This document shows positions 1 to 9,370 of a stretch of 17,143 nt of DNA, one piece after another. The position numbers and the translations under genes are program-made. The stretch comes from Conidiobolus incongruus B7586 (Eukaryota > Entomophthoromycota > Entomophthoromycetes > Entomophthorales > Conidiobolaceae). The DNA lies in NCBI GenBank assembly GCA_000697335.1, contig JNEM01012327.1, positions 1 to 17,143 on the forward strand, in the 5' to 3' direction. Below the pieces are notes generated by a model. That model had not been told where the DNA came from. It saw only the letters and a list, made by a program, of their open reading frames with translations, and did not search any database. Every line of letters begins with the position of its first letter. Position 1 is the stretch's first letter.

Positions 1-403
1 CTAAAATTTAAATATAAAAATAATAATAACAGAACTAATATTATATAAATAAAGCCTCAATATAAAAGTAATATAATATAATGATATAATAAATAATATA
101 GAAATATAAACAAAATTTTATTAAGGTTTTTTAAATAATAAATCATTGATATATTAGGTTTTATATAGGTAATGCTAATATATTATAATATTGACAAAAT
201 ATAGTTTTAACTTTTAAAATAATATAAAAGATAGGAAATAGTAAGTATTAAGAGAAAAAAAAGCAACCTATTTTATTAGATAATTCAATACTATTTATAT
301 AATTAATTTAGCTTTAAAAGTAAAAATTAACCATATAATTTATAATTAATTCACATATATAGAAATGTATCTAAGAATTTAAAAAATCATTCTCTTAATA
401 TTA
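1..403 (-). repeat. Inverted copy of the element A LTR/leader (Ty3/Gypsy-like fossil)
   Basis: The reverse complement of this segment aligns with 7559 to about 7960 over nearly its whole length. A 41-base block is identical between 273-313 and 7649-7689, and the flanking match is patchy but collinear. Similarity stops near 403, which corresponds to the proposed LTR outer edge at 7559. This suggests the end of a related Gypsy-like element on the minus strand, with its body to the left of the window. That it is an LTR is inferred from its position just upstream of element A's coding fossil. The match itself is seen directly. Confidence 0.6.
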
Positions 404-1842
404 AAATACTAAAAATAATATAATAAACTTCCTGGATAAATAGGATATTATAATATACTAAACAAAATAAAACCATATAGGTAATAGATAAACAAATAGT
501 TATTAAATTTGACTTTTTTAAATATCTATGATATTTGAATATCATTAATTAAAATAAGCTATTATTCTAAATAATAAATGATTAAAGCATTAATTATTAA
601 TTTAATGAATTAAATATTTCTTATATAAATCAAGGTCATTATCTATAAATTGACTAATCATAATATTGGTGAAATGATATAATAATGAAATAAAAATCTT
701 ATATAATTTTGAAATCTGATTATATAATAAATTATTAAATTAATAGCAATATAACATCGAAAATTTATATATTACTTTTTCACATAATATTATTCCCTAT
801 TTGAATCAATTTCTCAGCCTTTTTATATCGTGTTTTGTAATTTTTACTCGAAATTACATTTTGTTTAATCAATAATATAAATATTCATTAATTTCCTTAT
901 TAAATCTTCCAATTGAGAATTATTTTAATCATTTAAATAAATTTTTAATCAGATATGCAAGTTAGGTATATATATCAGCTTTTTAATAAATTTTATAATT
1001 TAGCTTTCTATATAACATAATCTTATTATGTATTAATTAAGCTTCATTTAGTCTCAATTATAATTATTTTGATAATTAATAAAATAATATATAGATTTTT
1101 AAAATAAATAACTTTTTAAAATATCAAATATTATAATGTTCTAATATTTTTATTAAAATATTAATAGATATATTTATATGAAATTATTTTTTTAAACCAA
1201 TAACCTATTCAAAAACTAATTTTTTTAATAATATAAGATTTTTAATATTATTCAAAATTTATTATTTTTAAAAATTTAGTATTGATTATATTTATAAAAT
1301 ATTTATTAATAATTTTAAATTTGATTATTATATTTTTTCTTATAAATAAAAATAAACCCAAAATAAAAGCTTTATATAATTTTTTAGTAATTTTAATATA
1401 TTTAAAATGATTTCTAAATTTATTCATATTTCTTTATTATCTATAATTTTATAATAGTCTAAATAAGATAAATATTTAATATCAATTTTTTTAATTTTGT
1501 GATAAATGAAATATTTTTGAATTTATTTAGTATTTAATTAATTATTAATTACTAGTTAAAAGCTAATATAAATAGTCAATATGAAATATTTCGAGAATTG
1601 TTTTTTTGAGTTTTATTGATAATAGTATTTTATAGTTTCCAATGACTTTCATTATTCCAAAGCTTAATAGAAATTCATATTTTATTAAAGTATAATCAAT
1701 ATTTTGAGTGATTAGAATTTTCCATATTATTTATATAATATTCAAATAATTATGAATTAATTTACATTATTTTTATTTTTATGCTTGGATTTTAATTTAT
1801 ATATTTTTTAATCTTTTGATTTATTAATATATATAAATAGTT

Positions 1843-1848
<6 letters not shown>
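404..1848. other. AT-rich stretch without a recognisable gene
   Basis: Both strands carry stops at short intervals and no open frame is worth naming. Base composition is close to that of the decayed elements further right, with many TA and few CA or TG dinucleotides, so this may be repeat DNA eroded past recognition. On the minus strand about 1330-1480 reads as a short run of hydrophobic and lysine-rich codons, but I cannot assign it to a family. The segment 780-960 has slightly more C and G than its surroundings. No promoter, RNA gene or terminal repeat is convincing. Confidence 0.5.

Positions 1849-1882
<34 letters not shown>
1849..1882. repeat. (AT)17 microsatellite
   Basis: An uninterrupted alternating AT tract of 34 bases. 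It lies near the change from the very AT-rich left arm to the somewhat GC-richer island. Such tracts can extrude cruciforms and vary in length, but no function can be claimed here. Confidence 0.95.
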
Positions 1883-1883
<1 letters not shown>

Positions 1884-1885
<2 letters not shown>

Positions 1886-3355
1886 GAAACTTTATTATAC
1901 CTGGATATCTGGTTATTATTTTATAATATATATAATGGTGATATATTGAATTGTAAGATATAATGTTTATTTGATAATTATCCTTAATAAAAATTTCATT
2001 TAAGATAATTTGTGAATAAGAATATAATTTATAATTTCATATTATATTTGGTTTATATTATTCACGAAACTAATACTGTATATAATCTTTTTAAGACAAA
2101 CTAATTATTATCAAATTCAGGTCAATTCACTTAGTTTATATTTTATTTCAAGTTTATTACCATAAAGTTTTATATTATCGCGATATCAGATGAAAGATTT
2201 TATTAATTTAATATATTCATTATTTAATCTATTTTATATTATAATCTAAACCTTTATATAGAGATCTCGTTTTTAGCATATAAACTATTTAAGAAGATTT
2301 GATTATAAAATGATCTTAACATATATATTTGATGATTATATCCTGAATATATTAACTGTTATTGAGATTAATACCTTGGGATAATTTTCATTAATCATTT
2401 TAAGTATTGAAATTATAAATACAGTGTTTTAATTATTCAGATTAGACCTATTATACTGAATTATTATATCTCTATTATCTGTCATTATATTTTCCTTTAA
2501 ATTAGATATATATCAAATAATCCTATATTCAAGGAAAAACTAACAATAAATAATTATTACATTTGTTTATTTAAAACAAAGACTTTCTTATATTATTTAG
2601 AACTGATCAAATTTGATATTTTCGTACAATATTTTAGCTTTTGTTGTTTTCAATTAATATTATATATATTTATCATCAAGCTTTATCAAGTTATAGGAAA
2701 ATAATATTCATTTCGAGAACTTAATTTAATATTTAAATATGCCATTATGTAAAATATAAATAATGTAAGGGTAATTTCAATATGATATATTTGATAAAAG
2801 ATCATTATATTATTAAATTTTTCTCTTTCAATTCTATACATTGAAATATATTTTGAGAGAACAAATGATTAAACCAAATATATCAATTGATTTGAACAAT
2901 CGGTAAAGATAAATTGAATTTATAGTCTTATCAAACTATTTTCAATTCCACTATTTTGTTTAATGTATTCTATCAAATGTGTAATATATTAAGGTTAGGT
3001 TAGTATAAAAATATACTCTTTTATAATTAAATTTTCGGGAGCCTGCTATATACTCGAGACTGTTATTCCTAATATTAATGATAAACACTATGAAGGTTTG
3101 TTAAAAAACCATAATAATATATATTAACATATTAATTTAGGCTTACATTTGAGAATATAATTCAGTTAATAGTTATAGGGTTATGATTAAACTAATTAAT
3201 CAACCAAAAAGGTTCCTAATGCCAAATAACCTATTATGATACTCGTGTAGTTTGGAAAATTATTATACTCTGTATTTTCGCTGTAGCTTGATTTTATATA
3301 ATAAGCTAACATGATATATATAATAATAAAAACAAATTAACATTAGTGAAGTTTG
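1884..3355. other. Gene-free AT-rich DNA, left part of the less eroded island
   Basis: No coding region can be supported on either strand. CA, TG and CG dinucleotides become more frequent from roughly 2000 onward than in 404-1848 or 5300-16800, as expected for single-copy or less mutated DNA. Small structures present include a hairpin-forming segment at about 2819-2862 (7-base perfect core, tttcaat and attgaaa, with further outer pairing). No known element was recognised. Confidence 0.45.
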
Positions 3356-3505
3356 TTGACAGCCGTAGCCGCTGGAGGAAATAGGTATTAAGAGCTTAAA
3401 TGGGGAATCGCCAGTGGTATACAACAGGTTACCACAAAATTAGAGGAAATTAATGAGATTCACCAAATTAGGAGAAAATAGGTTACTGCGAATCTGGTCC
3501 TTCAA
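3356..3505 (+). pseudogene. Short protein-like stretch, family unknown
   Basis: This part of the island has the most balanced base composition in the window. Read from 3356, it gives about 50 codons that look more protein-like than their surroundings, with the runs LTAVAAGGNRY and KWGIASGIQQVTTKLEEIN, interrupted by stops. I do not recognise a family. It could be a relic of a host gene or of a transposon coding region, or chance open reading in a patch richer in G and C. No start codon, splice signals or continuation were identified on either side. The call rests only on amino-acid texture. Confidence 0.2.
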
Positions 3506-3608
3506 ATAAAGTAAATAACTCACACTTCTCACGATTCAGTACTTTTGTGAGTGTTACGAGAGAAACTTAGAGACTGGATAATTTTGAAACAAAGGTAAAA
3601 AGATGTGT

Positions 3609-3866
3609 TTATTGAGTGATAGATTCAACCAATTCATAAAATGTGGTACTTCTAATGTTACTTCTTGAATCAGTTTGGTAATCGGAATTTCTTGAGTGAT
3701 GGACAAGATGATTCCCTATCATTGTATATAAATTACTCACATTGAAAAATGAGTATATATTATAAAAACATTTGTTAACAAATTTTATGTTCTTTATTCC
3801 TAATCCATTTTTACCTAAACTTATTATACTATTTCCATAAGAATTATACATAGTGACAGAAACCAT
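3609..3866 (-). CDS. Unassigned 85-codon open frame, doubtful gene
   Basis: An ATG-initiated open frame of 85 codons on the minus strand. It is the longest open frame of the window and lies in the GC-richer island. The product is rich in Asn, Ser, Tyr and Ile, with no signal peptide, clear membrane span or familiar motif. The C-terminal part (SRSNIRSTTFYELVESITQ) has the most ordinary composition. Around 270 bases without a stop is long for this sequence but possible by chance in the less AT-rich part. No promoter, neighbouring gene or intron signal supports it. It may be spurious, a piece of a decayed element, or one exon of a host gene. No function is proposed. Confidence 0.2.
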   Translation of the reverse strand: MVSVTMYNSYGNSIISLGKNGLGIKNIKFVNKCFYNIYSFFNVSNLYTMIGNHLVHHSRNSDYQTDSRSNIRSTTFYELVESITQ

Positions 3867-3892
3867 ATTTCAAACTAATTACTGAAAATTTA

Positions 3893-3962
3893 CACAAAGG
3901 TATATTTTTGTATAAATCTTTGTGATTAAATATGAAAAGTTAGTGTTTAACAAAATCACAAA
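3893..3962. repeat. Overlapping inverted repeats sharing one arm
   Basis: The sequence cacaaag at 3893-3899 is mirrored by ctttgtg at 3918-3924, and the stem can extend inward with a wobble and further A-T pairs. The right arm, extended to tttgtgatt (3919-3927), is mirrored again by aatcacaaa near 3954-3962. The shared arm could therefore pair with either partner. Another ctttgtgat word occurs near 4124-4132. This may be a relic of a small inverted-repeat element, or chance in AT-rich DNA. Confidence 0.45.
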
Positions 3963-4633
3963 AATTATATATCTTAACAATTTTTATAAAACCCAGTTAC
4001 TACCAAAAGGCAATACTGAAATTGTGTAACCCGTAGTTCTCATTGCAGAACCTTATTCTTTGCTTTGGTATCATTCCTTTTACTTAATGTTATTCCAAAT
4101 AATCACTAATTTGCAAACAAATAACTTTGTGATCGCTACTATTCATGCCATTGGAATGATAATATGACTTAATAAGTTAAAAAATTCTAATGTGGCTAAA
4201 TATTAAGACTTATATCAAAAATACCTTTATCATATAAAATTTGAATTTCTAGTTTGAATAAAATATCAGATAGTTCAGATGACATGCCCAGTAAATATAA
4301 GAAACAAATCAACCACGTTAAATTATTTTGTAAAATCAAAATACTTATTAAAAATTTATTCCAGTCGAAAAATAACAGAATTTAACTTTATGCAATTTTG
4401 AAAAAATTTAAAGGTTTAAAATTATTGTGAAAAACACTTAAAATGATCAAGTAAATTACCTTTGGAAACTTTAAAAATAATTAAGTTCAGTTAAACGCTT
4501 ATCATTTAACCACTTTTATATAATTTTAATATGTTTAAATTTTAGAGACTGATTTATAAAATATAAATCGAAAGCTCTTTCCACTAAGTGTACCAATTAT
4601 ATAACTGATGAAATAATTTAAGTGATTGACAAG
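3963..4633. other. Gene-free part of the island
   Basis: No gene can be supported. A plus-strand stretch of about 40 codons near 4260-4380 is open and lysine-rich but resembles no family I know. Composition is intermediate, with CA and TG dinucleotides preserved better than in the retroelement fossils to the right. Confidence 0.4.
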
Positions 4634-4707
4634 GATTCAATGATCAGATTCGAACCTGCGACTGAATAGTTAGAATTATGATGGAAGCGTACTATCTCCA
4701 TCTTTTT
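4634..4707 (-). pseudogene. Degenerate tRNA-like sequence (tRNA relic or SINE head)
   Basis: On the minus strand, GGTTCGAATCT at 4646-4656 matches the RNA polymerase III B box / T-loop consensus at all but the last base. About 43 bases upstream lies an A-box-like segment. GGAG and TTCC can form a four-pair D stem there, so the A-to-B spacing is that of a real tRNA. The expected anticodon loop position reads ATTCTAA, which would give anticodon TCT (Arg) if genuine. The anticodon stem and acceptor stem do not pair, and the T stem is poor, so a working tRNA is unlikely. A decayed tRNA gene, a tRNA-derived SINE head, or a lucky B-box match remain possible. Confidence 0.4.
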
Positions 4708-4966
4708 ATATTGTAGAGTTTAGTATCTAGAAATTTTATAAAATGTTAAAATACCATCTTACACCTTTGAATTTTAAGCTTTCTTATCTGAAAATCAAAA
4801 TACTTTCAATGAATTACGGTTATTTCGAGAGTCATGTAAAAACTCAAGATATATATTGAGCTATGGCCTAATGTCGGAAATCTTTATGATATAATGTATT
4901 TGAATTTTGCTGAGTGAGGAATCATTATTATTTTTCACCATCTGTATTTTAATTAAAGTAATTAAC

Positions 4967-5121
4967 TGTTAGGTTTTTTGTATATATTAATATGAGAATG
5001 TCCATTATTGTATTTATATAACTCTATTCAAATCGATTATGATAATAAATGAATTCTTTATTATTTATTCATTTCCATCAATTGTTCCAATTGATATTGA
5101 ATTACTCAAATACACCTAAAA
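4967..5121 (+). repeat. Probable short LTR (Ty1/Copia-like), solo or orphan
   Basis: This segment of about 155 bases opens with TGTTAGG and closes with CCTAAAA, which matches the reverse complement of the opening at 6 of 7 positions. A TATA-like run (tatttatata, 5011-5020) sits near its middle, followed by a pyrimidine-rich stretch. Length, ends and internal layout fit the short LTRs of fungal Copia elements. No second copy, target duplication, primer site or coding remnant was found beside it, so family and status (solo LTR or one end of a deleted element) are inferred. Confidence 0.4.
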
Positions 5122-5296
5122 CTTTGAATATTAATTCAATTGTGATAATATATAATATTTTGTTGAATATTAAAAGAAAAAATCCAATTCAAATTTAAAT
5201 GATGCTTTAAGATAATAAAAAAATTTTATATTCCCCTATTTTAATAATTCTAAATTAAATCAAAAAATGTAATAATATTACCATAAAATCAAAAAA
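5122..5296. other. Short AT-rich spacer before mariner copy 1
   Basis: No feature is recognised. The base preceding the proposed transposon end at 5297 is A, and 5295-5296 reads AA instead of the TA expected of a mariner target duplication. Either the left boundary is off by some bases or the target site has mutated. Confidence 0.35.
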
Positions 5297-5390
5297 ATGG
5301 AAAATTTTTTAATTTCTGATTTTTTAAACATATTATTAGTTTCAAAAAATATATATACAAAACAAATAAAAAAATAAATAATATTCAATT

Positions 5391-5408
5391 ATATATATAT
5401 ATATATAT
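5391..5408. repeat. (AT)9 tract inside mariner copy 1
   Basis: A pure alternating AT run of 18 bases just inside the left end of the transposon. It lies in what would be the 5' untranslated part. Confidence 0.9.
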
Positions 5409-6080
5409 TAATTTTATAAAATTAGTTATTTAATTTAATTATACTTAAGCTAAATAATAACCATCAAAAGTTTTTTATTTTAGTATTAATAAAACTTAAC
5501 TATAAACCCTCTAAAATCATTTAAAATTTACAAACAGCTTTTGATAATAAAGTATTATTTAAATCAACAATTTATTACTAGGTAAATTATTTTAAAGCTA
5601 AGAGAGAAACTACCTAAAACCTATCAAAATTTAAAAAACTAATTTTAATTATTATTCTTGTAATTACTAATAAGGTGAAAAAATATATTAAAAAATACTT
5701 TTTTATTTTAGTTAAAGAATTATCAAAATATTTTAATATTAATCATATAAGTATTTTATATATATTAAAGTTTAAATTAAAATTATATAATAAAAATATA
5801 AAAAGGGTACTATATAAATTAATTAAAGCTTAAAAAATTAAAATAGCTATTGTTAAACAAAATTTACTAAGGTATAGTTAAAAACCAAGGTTTTTATTAT
5901 AAATTATTATAATTGATTAATCTTGGGTTTTTTAATATAATCCTTTACTAAAAATATATATCAAGGTGTTAAATTAAATTAAATCAACCCCCTCTATAAA
6001 TTCTTTTAAATAAGCACTTTGTTAATAAGTAAATATTAATTATTAAAATTGATTATAATAATATATGATATTTTTAATTA

Positions 6081-6469
6081 GTTTTTAAAAGGAAATTAAT
6101 TAATAGTAAAATTTATTTTTTTTTAAAAAAAACTATTTTAAATTAATATTCTTAATATAATTTGAGATATCCTATTATTTTTCATGATAATTATAAAATA
6201 CATAGATCTAAAGTTATAAAACCTTTTTAATTAAAAATAACTAGAAAAAACTACTACATTTACTATATTCCCTAAATCATAACCTATATCATTATAATTA
6301 TTTTGGGTAATTAAAAAATTAGCTTATAAGAAAGAAAATTTTTATAAGAAAATTTAATTAGTTTGTGAAATATCAAATCTCAGTCTTTAATAAAAAAAAC
6401 TATTTTTTAAGTATTAGATTTTTGCTAAAAATATAGTAAAAGGTTATTAAAAATAAAATAAATTATTAA
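6081..6469 (+). pseudogene. Mariner transposase pseudogene, C-terminal half (copy 1)
   Basis: The transposase would cut at the terminal repeats and paste the element at TA sites. Two blocks identify it. In one frame, IIFHDNYKIH (about 6171-6200) matches the mariner HDNARPH motif around the second catalytic Asp (gat at 6186-6188). In the next frame, LLHLLYSLNHNLYHYNYF corresponds to the family motif HPPYSPDLxPxDYxxF, followed by LKN and a conserved tail ending at a stop at 6467-6469. Placing the third acidic position in NPCDYN of copy 2 gives 34 residues between the two Asp positions, the mariner spacing, allowing for one frameshift near 6215-6225. In this copy that third position reads His, and five in-frame stops fall within the last 67 codons, so it is dead. 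About 5450-6080 should hold the helix-turn-helix and first Asp, but I cannot read them reliably. Confidence 0.75.
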
Positions 6470-6542
6470 TTTTATATTATATATTTATTTTTAATTTTTA
6501 TATATTAAAATATATATTTTTTTGTTCATAAAAAATTCCTAT

Positions 6543-7558
6543 TATTTAAATTACAAAGTAATATTATAATTTTTATATAAACCTGTAAAATTTTAAATAT
6601 ATAAATAAATAAAAATTATAGCTTATAATGTTTATTTCTATCTGAAGGTAATAAATTTATTCCATTTATAACTATCTTTAAGATATATTTTAGTGATATA
6701 TTTTAGCAGATTTTTTAAGTATTATTAATATAATTTAATTATTAATTATATCATACAAATAATTAAAATAGTTTCAGATATTTCATCAATAATTCTATAT
6801 TAATCTATTGAAATTTTAAAATTATTTATTGATTATAATTTAATTATTTTATTATTTAATATTTTGATCAAAATAATATATAATTGAATCAATCCAAAAA
6901 CCTGAAATAATATAAAAAATATTGAATAAATCAACTTTTTAAGGTAAAAATTATAACTATTGAAGTAAAAGTACTTTATAATATTTTTTTGCAAATAATT
7001 ATTAATTTTAGATATTTAAAATTTTATTATTAAAGTATGATATTATTTAAATACCTATATACCATGGATCAGATCATTTTATCATTATTGTGACATATTA
7101 ATTATATTTACTTATTTTATCCTATCTTTTTATTTATTTGATCTTATTTTGTCTTTTTTTATTTCTAAGCCTTTACCAACTTTTATATATAAAAAAAGAA
7201 ATTATTATCAAATAAAAAAGGATTTTTTCCTATTTTGTTCATATTAAAACAATTTATATAAATTAACCTTATTATACTATATTTTTTTTATTACCTAAGG
7301 ATTCTAATTTAATAATATATCATATTAAACATTGGTTCTTAAAATATTAATCTATTCATTAGCTGTATATTTTAATACTATATATTTAAAATCAATAGCT
7401 TCAAAATTGTTAATTAAATATTAAAAATTAATATAATTTTTTTATATAATATTAAAAAACAAAGCCAAAAATTATATAAAATTTACAAAACTTTGGTTAT
7501 TTCAACAAAATTTTTATTTTATTAGATAAAATTAATAGATCATAGAAATCTATAATAT
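6543..7558. other. AT-rich spacer between mariner copy 1 and element A
   Basis: No gene or RNA is recognised. Two strand-asymmetric patches stand out. About 7107-7165 is almost entirely pyrimidine on the plus strand, and 7195-7250 has short A and T blocks. The base composition suggests another eroded repeat, but no end repeats or coding motifs were identified. 7064-7069 (ccatgg) is one of the few GC-richer words. Confidence 0.4.
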
Positions 7559-7940
7559 TGTTATTAAAAGACTAATTCTCTAAATTCTTATATATACTTT
7601 CATATAATTCAATTAACTATAAATTATATGATTAATTTATATTTTTATAGCTAAATTAATTATATAAATAGTATTGAATTATCTAATAAACTAGGTTCTT
7701 CCTTTTTATCTCAATTTTTACTATTCTTTATCTTTTTACTATTTCTAAGATTAAAACTATATCTTATTAATATTATAATATATTAACACTACCCAATATA
7801 AATCTTAATATATTAGTGACTCATCTTGGTTTAAAACCTAATTAAATTTTGTTTATATTTACATACTATAGTTATATTATAATACTATGTTTTGTGTTAT
7901 ACTATTTTTATATTAAGTTTTCCTCTATATTATATTGGTA
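7559..7940 (+). repeat. Candidate 5' LTR of Gypsy fossil A
   Basis: The segment begins TGTTATTA, a normal LTR-type start, at exactly the point where similarity to the inverted copy at 1-403 ends. A possible primer-site-like word (ttggtatttacc) begins near 7935, which would close an LTR of about 380 bases. The following bases (acttatatagtag, near 7953) resemble the sequence near 12449 upstream of element B's gag, supporting a shared leader. No matching 3' LTR was found downstream of A, so the limits rest on the inverted copy and on position. Confidence 0.5.
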
Positions 7941-8199
7941 TTTACCACTATACTTATATAGTAGAAATGATAAAACTATTAAAAACCTACTAAAAATTAA
8001 TAATTACCTATATTAAGTCTATTTATTACTATTTTAAATTTTATTTATAATTTATTTTATTCTAATTTAACATTATACATTATAATACCACTAAAAAATA
8101 CCTTTATATTATTTTATTGATGATTATAGCTTTATTAATTAATAAATCTAAGACTTTAGTTTTTAAAAGCTTATTATCCTCTAAAACACTTATATTAAA

Positions 8200-9021
8200 T
8201 AACTTCTGGTTGAGAAAAATATAACTCAAAAATCTTAAATCTAACAAACTAATTACTTCACTATAGTTAATATATTAAACTACCCCTTTAATATCTTTAA
8301 AGATAAATTAACCAGTTATGATAGTTTTAAAAACCTATATAAGCTTGAAAACTATCTTAAAAATATAAAGAATTACCTTAATTTAATTCTTAATGAAGAT
8401 TTAAAAAATATCCTTAAATTAGCTATTATTTTTTAGAAAAATCTATTTACACTTAGTAGTTAACTTATTACAAGCTTAATCCTAAAAAGCTTTCAGGGGG
8501 ATAATCTACTACAAGAATACAAACCTTTAAACAGTAAGAAAAAGCCTTTAAAGAAATATATTACCTAAAAAATCAAGTTTAATTAGTAAGAAAAAAGCTT
8601 TCTTAACTTAAATAAAAAATTTCTACAAAGTAATTAATTAAGAAATTTAATAAGATATATTTAAATATATTAAATATCACTAAAGAAGAATAAATATACA
8701 AGTTATTATAATACTTTAACTTTTAAATAGAACTCTAGTTAGTTAACAAGGAACATTTTGATAATATGTTTTTTTCTAATATTTGTGATATAATAATTAT
8801 GATTAATAATATCTTTTACTCTATAATTAAATTTTCCCACCTTAAGAATTAATCTTTTAAAATTTACTTTAGCTTATTTAAATCTCAAATAATAAATGTT
8901 TCTATTTTAAAACTCTGTGAGAAAACCTTTAATAAAGAAGTTAAAGCCTATTTAAGAGTAAATAAAAGTTGCTACTATTGTTAAAAAACATAGGTTAATT
9001 ATAGAGTTAATAAGTATCCTT
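8200..9021 (+). pseudogene. Gag remnant of Gypsy fossil A with CCHC knuckle region
   Basis: Gag forms the virus-like particle and binds the element's RNA. The call rests on a zinc-knuckle region at about 8970-9021, which begins C-Y-Y-C and continues with the spacing of a CCHC box followed by a lysine-rich segment, as in fungal Gypsy gag. The stretch before it is lysine- and leucine-rich, like the gag core of element B, whose knuckle also lies some 720 bases after the gag start. The gag start of A is placed only roughly. It is a heavily broken fossil and no product is expected. Confidence 0.5.
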
Positions 9022-9289
9022 TTAAGAAACAACATCTGTTTAATTCTCAATAATCTTAATTTACCAACCATAAATCAAACCTAAATAGTATTAATATTAC
9101 CTTAAAATTACTTTTTTTATAATTAGTTAGCAGATTTTAATTTAATCCACAAAAATTCTAACAGACTAATGATTCCATAAATTAAACTATATATACTAAA
9201 AAGATCTAACTAATTAAACCACTAGAAAATAAAAATATTCTAATAACTAATTTACCTTATGATTTTTTATCTTTAACTATCATTTTATT

Positions 9290-9370
9290 ATCTGTTTTAA
9301 CTAAATGTTTTATAGATATACTTGTTAATGTTCTAATTAACTTTAGTTGTTCTAGTTTTATTATCTCTTT
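9290..9370 (+). pseudogene. Aspartic protease remnant of Gypsy fossil A
   Basis: Between gag and reverse transcriptase, a short segment reads FIDILVNVLINFSCSSFI. It recalls the retropepsin active-site neighbourhood of fungal Gypsy elements, where a hydrophobic strand, D-S/T-G and a short Ser-rich loop follow one another. Position in the element supports this. The resemblance is short and the region is broken, so confidence is modest. Confidence 0.4.

Larger units (their letters stand above)
5297..6542 (+). mobile_element. Mariner (DD34D) DNA transposon, copy 1, near full length and dead
   Basis: The span of about 1246 bases is the normal size of a mariner. The 3' end, read inward, starts ATAGGAATTTTTTATG. 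Mariner copy 2 starts ATGGGAATTTTTTGTG, and the proposed 5' end here starts ATGGAAAATTTTTTAA. These are taken as the terminal inverted repeats. The 3' end is followed by TA on the outside (6543-6544), as expected of mariner target choice. The last 470 bases or so align, in inverted orientation, with 16868-17143 as far as the window allows. The coding region has lost its frame (see the transposase entry). Most differences from copy 2 are transitions to A/T. The 5' boundary is less certain than the 3' one. Confidence 0.75.

Noticed and set aside
2870-2960. Inverted partial copy of the 4967-5121 LTR
   Set aside because: Only some 30 bases around a caattg-type palindrome agree, with gaps. Self-complementary AT-rich words produce this easily.
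2988-3006. Telomere-like repeat (aaggttaggttag)
   Set aside because: Only about two units are present, with no array. This is chance level for a short T/G/A-rich word.
1849-5408. AT tracts as a CRISPR-like or satellite array
   Set aside because: They are simple dinucleotide runs without repeat-spacer structure or a longer unit.
5470-5700. Fot1/pogo-type transposase N-terminus
   Set aside because: A few lysine-rich codons suggested it, but the DD34D C-terminal motifs of the same element identify mariner, and the N-terminal reading is too eroded to argue from.
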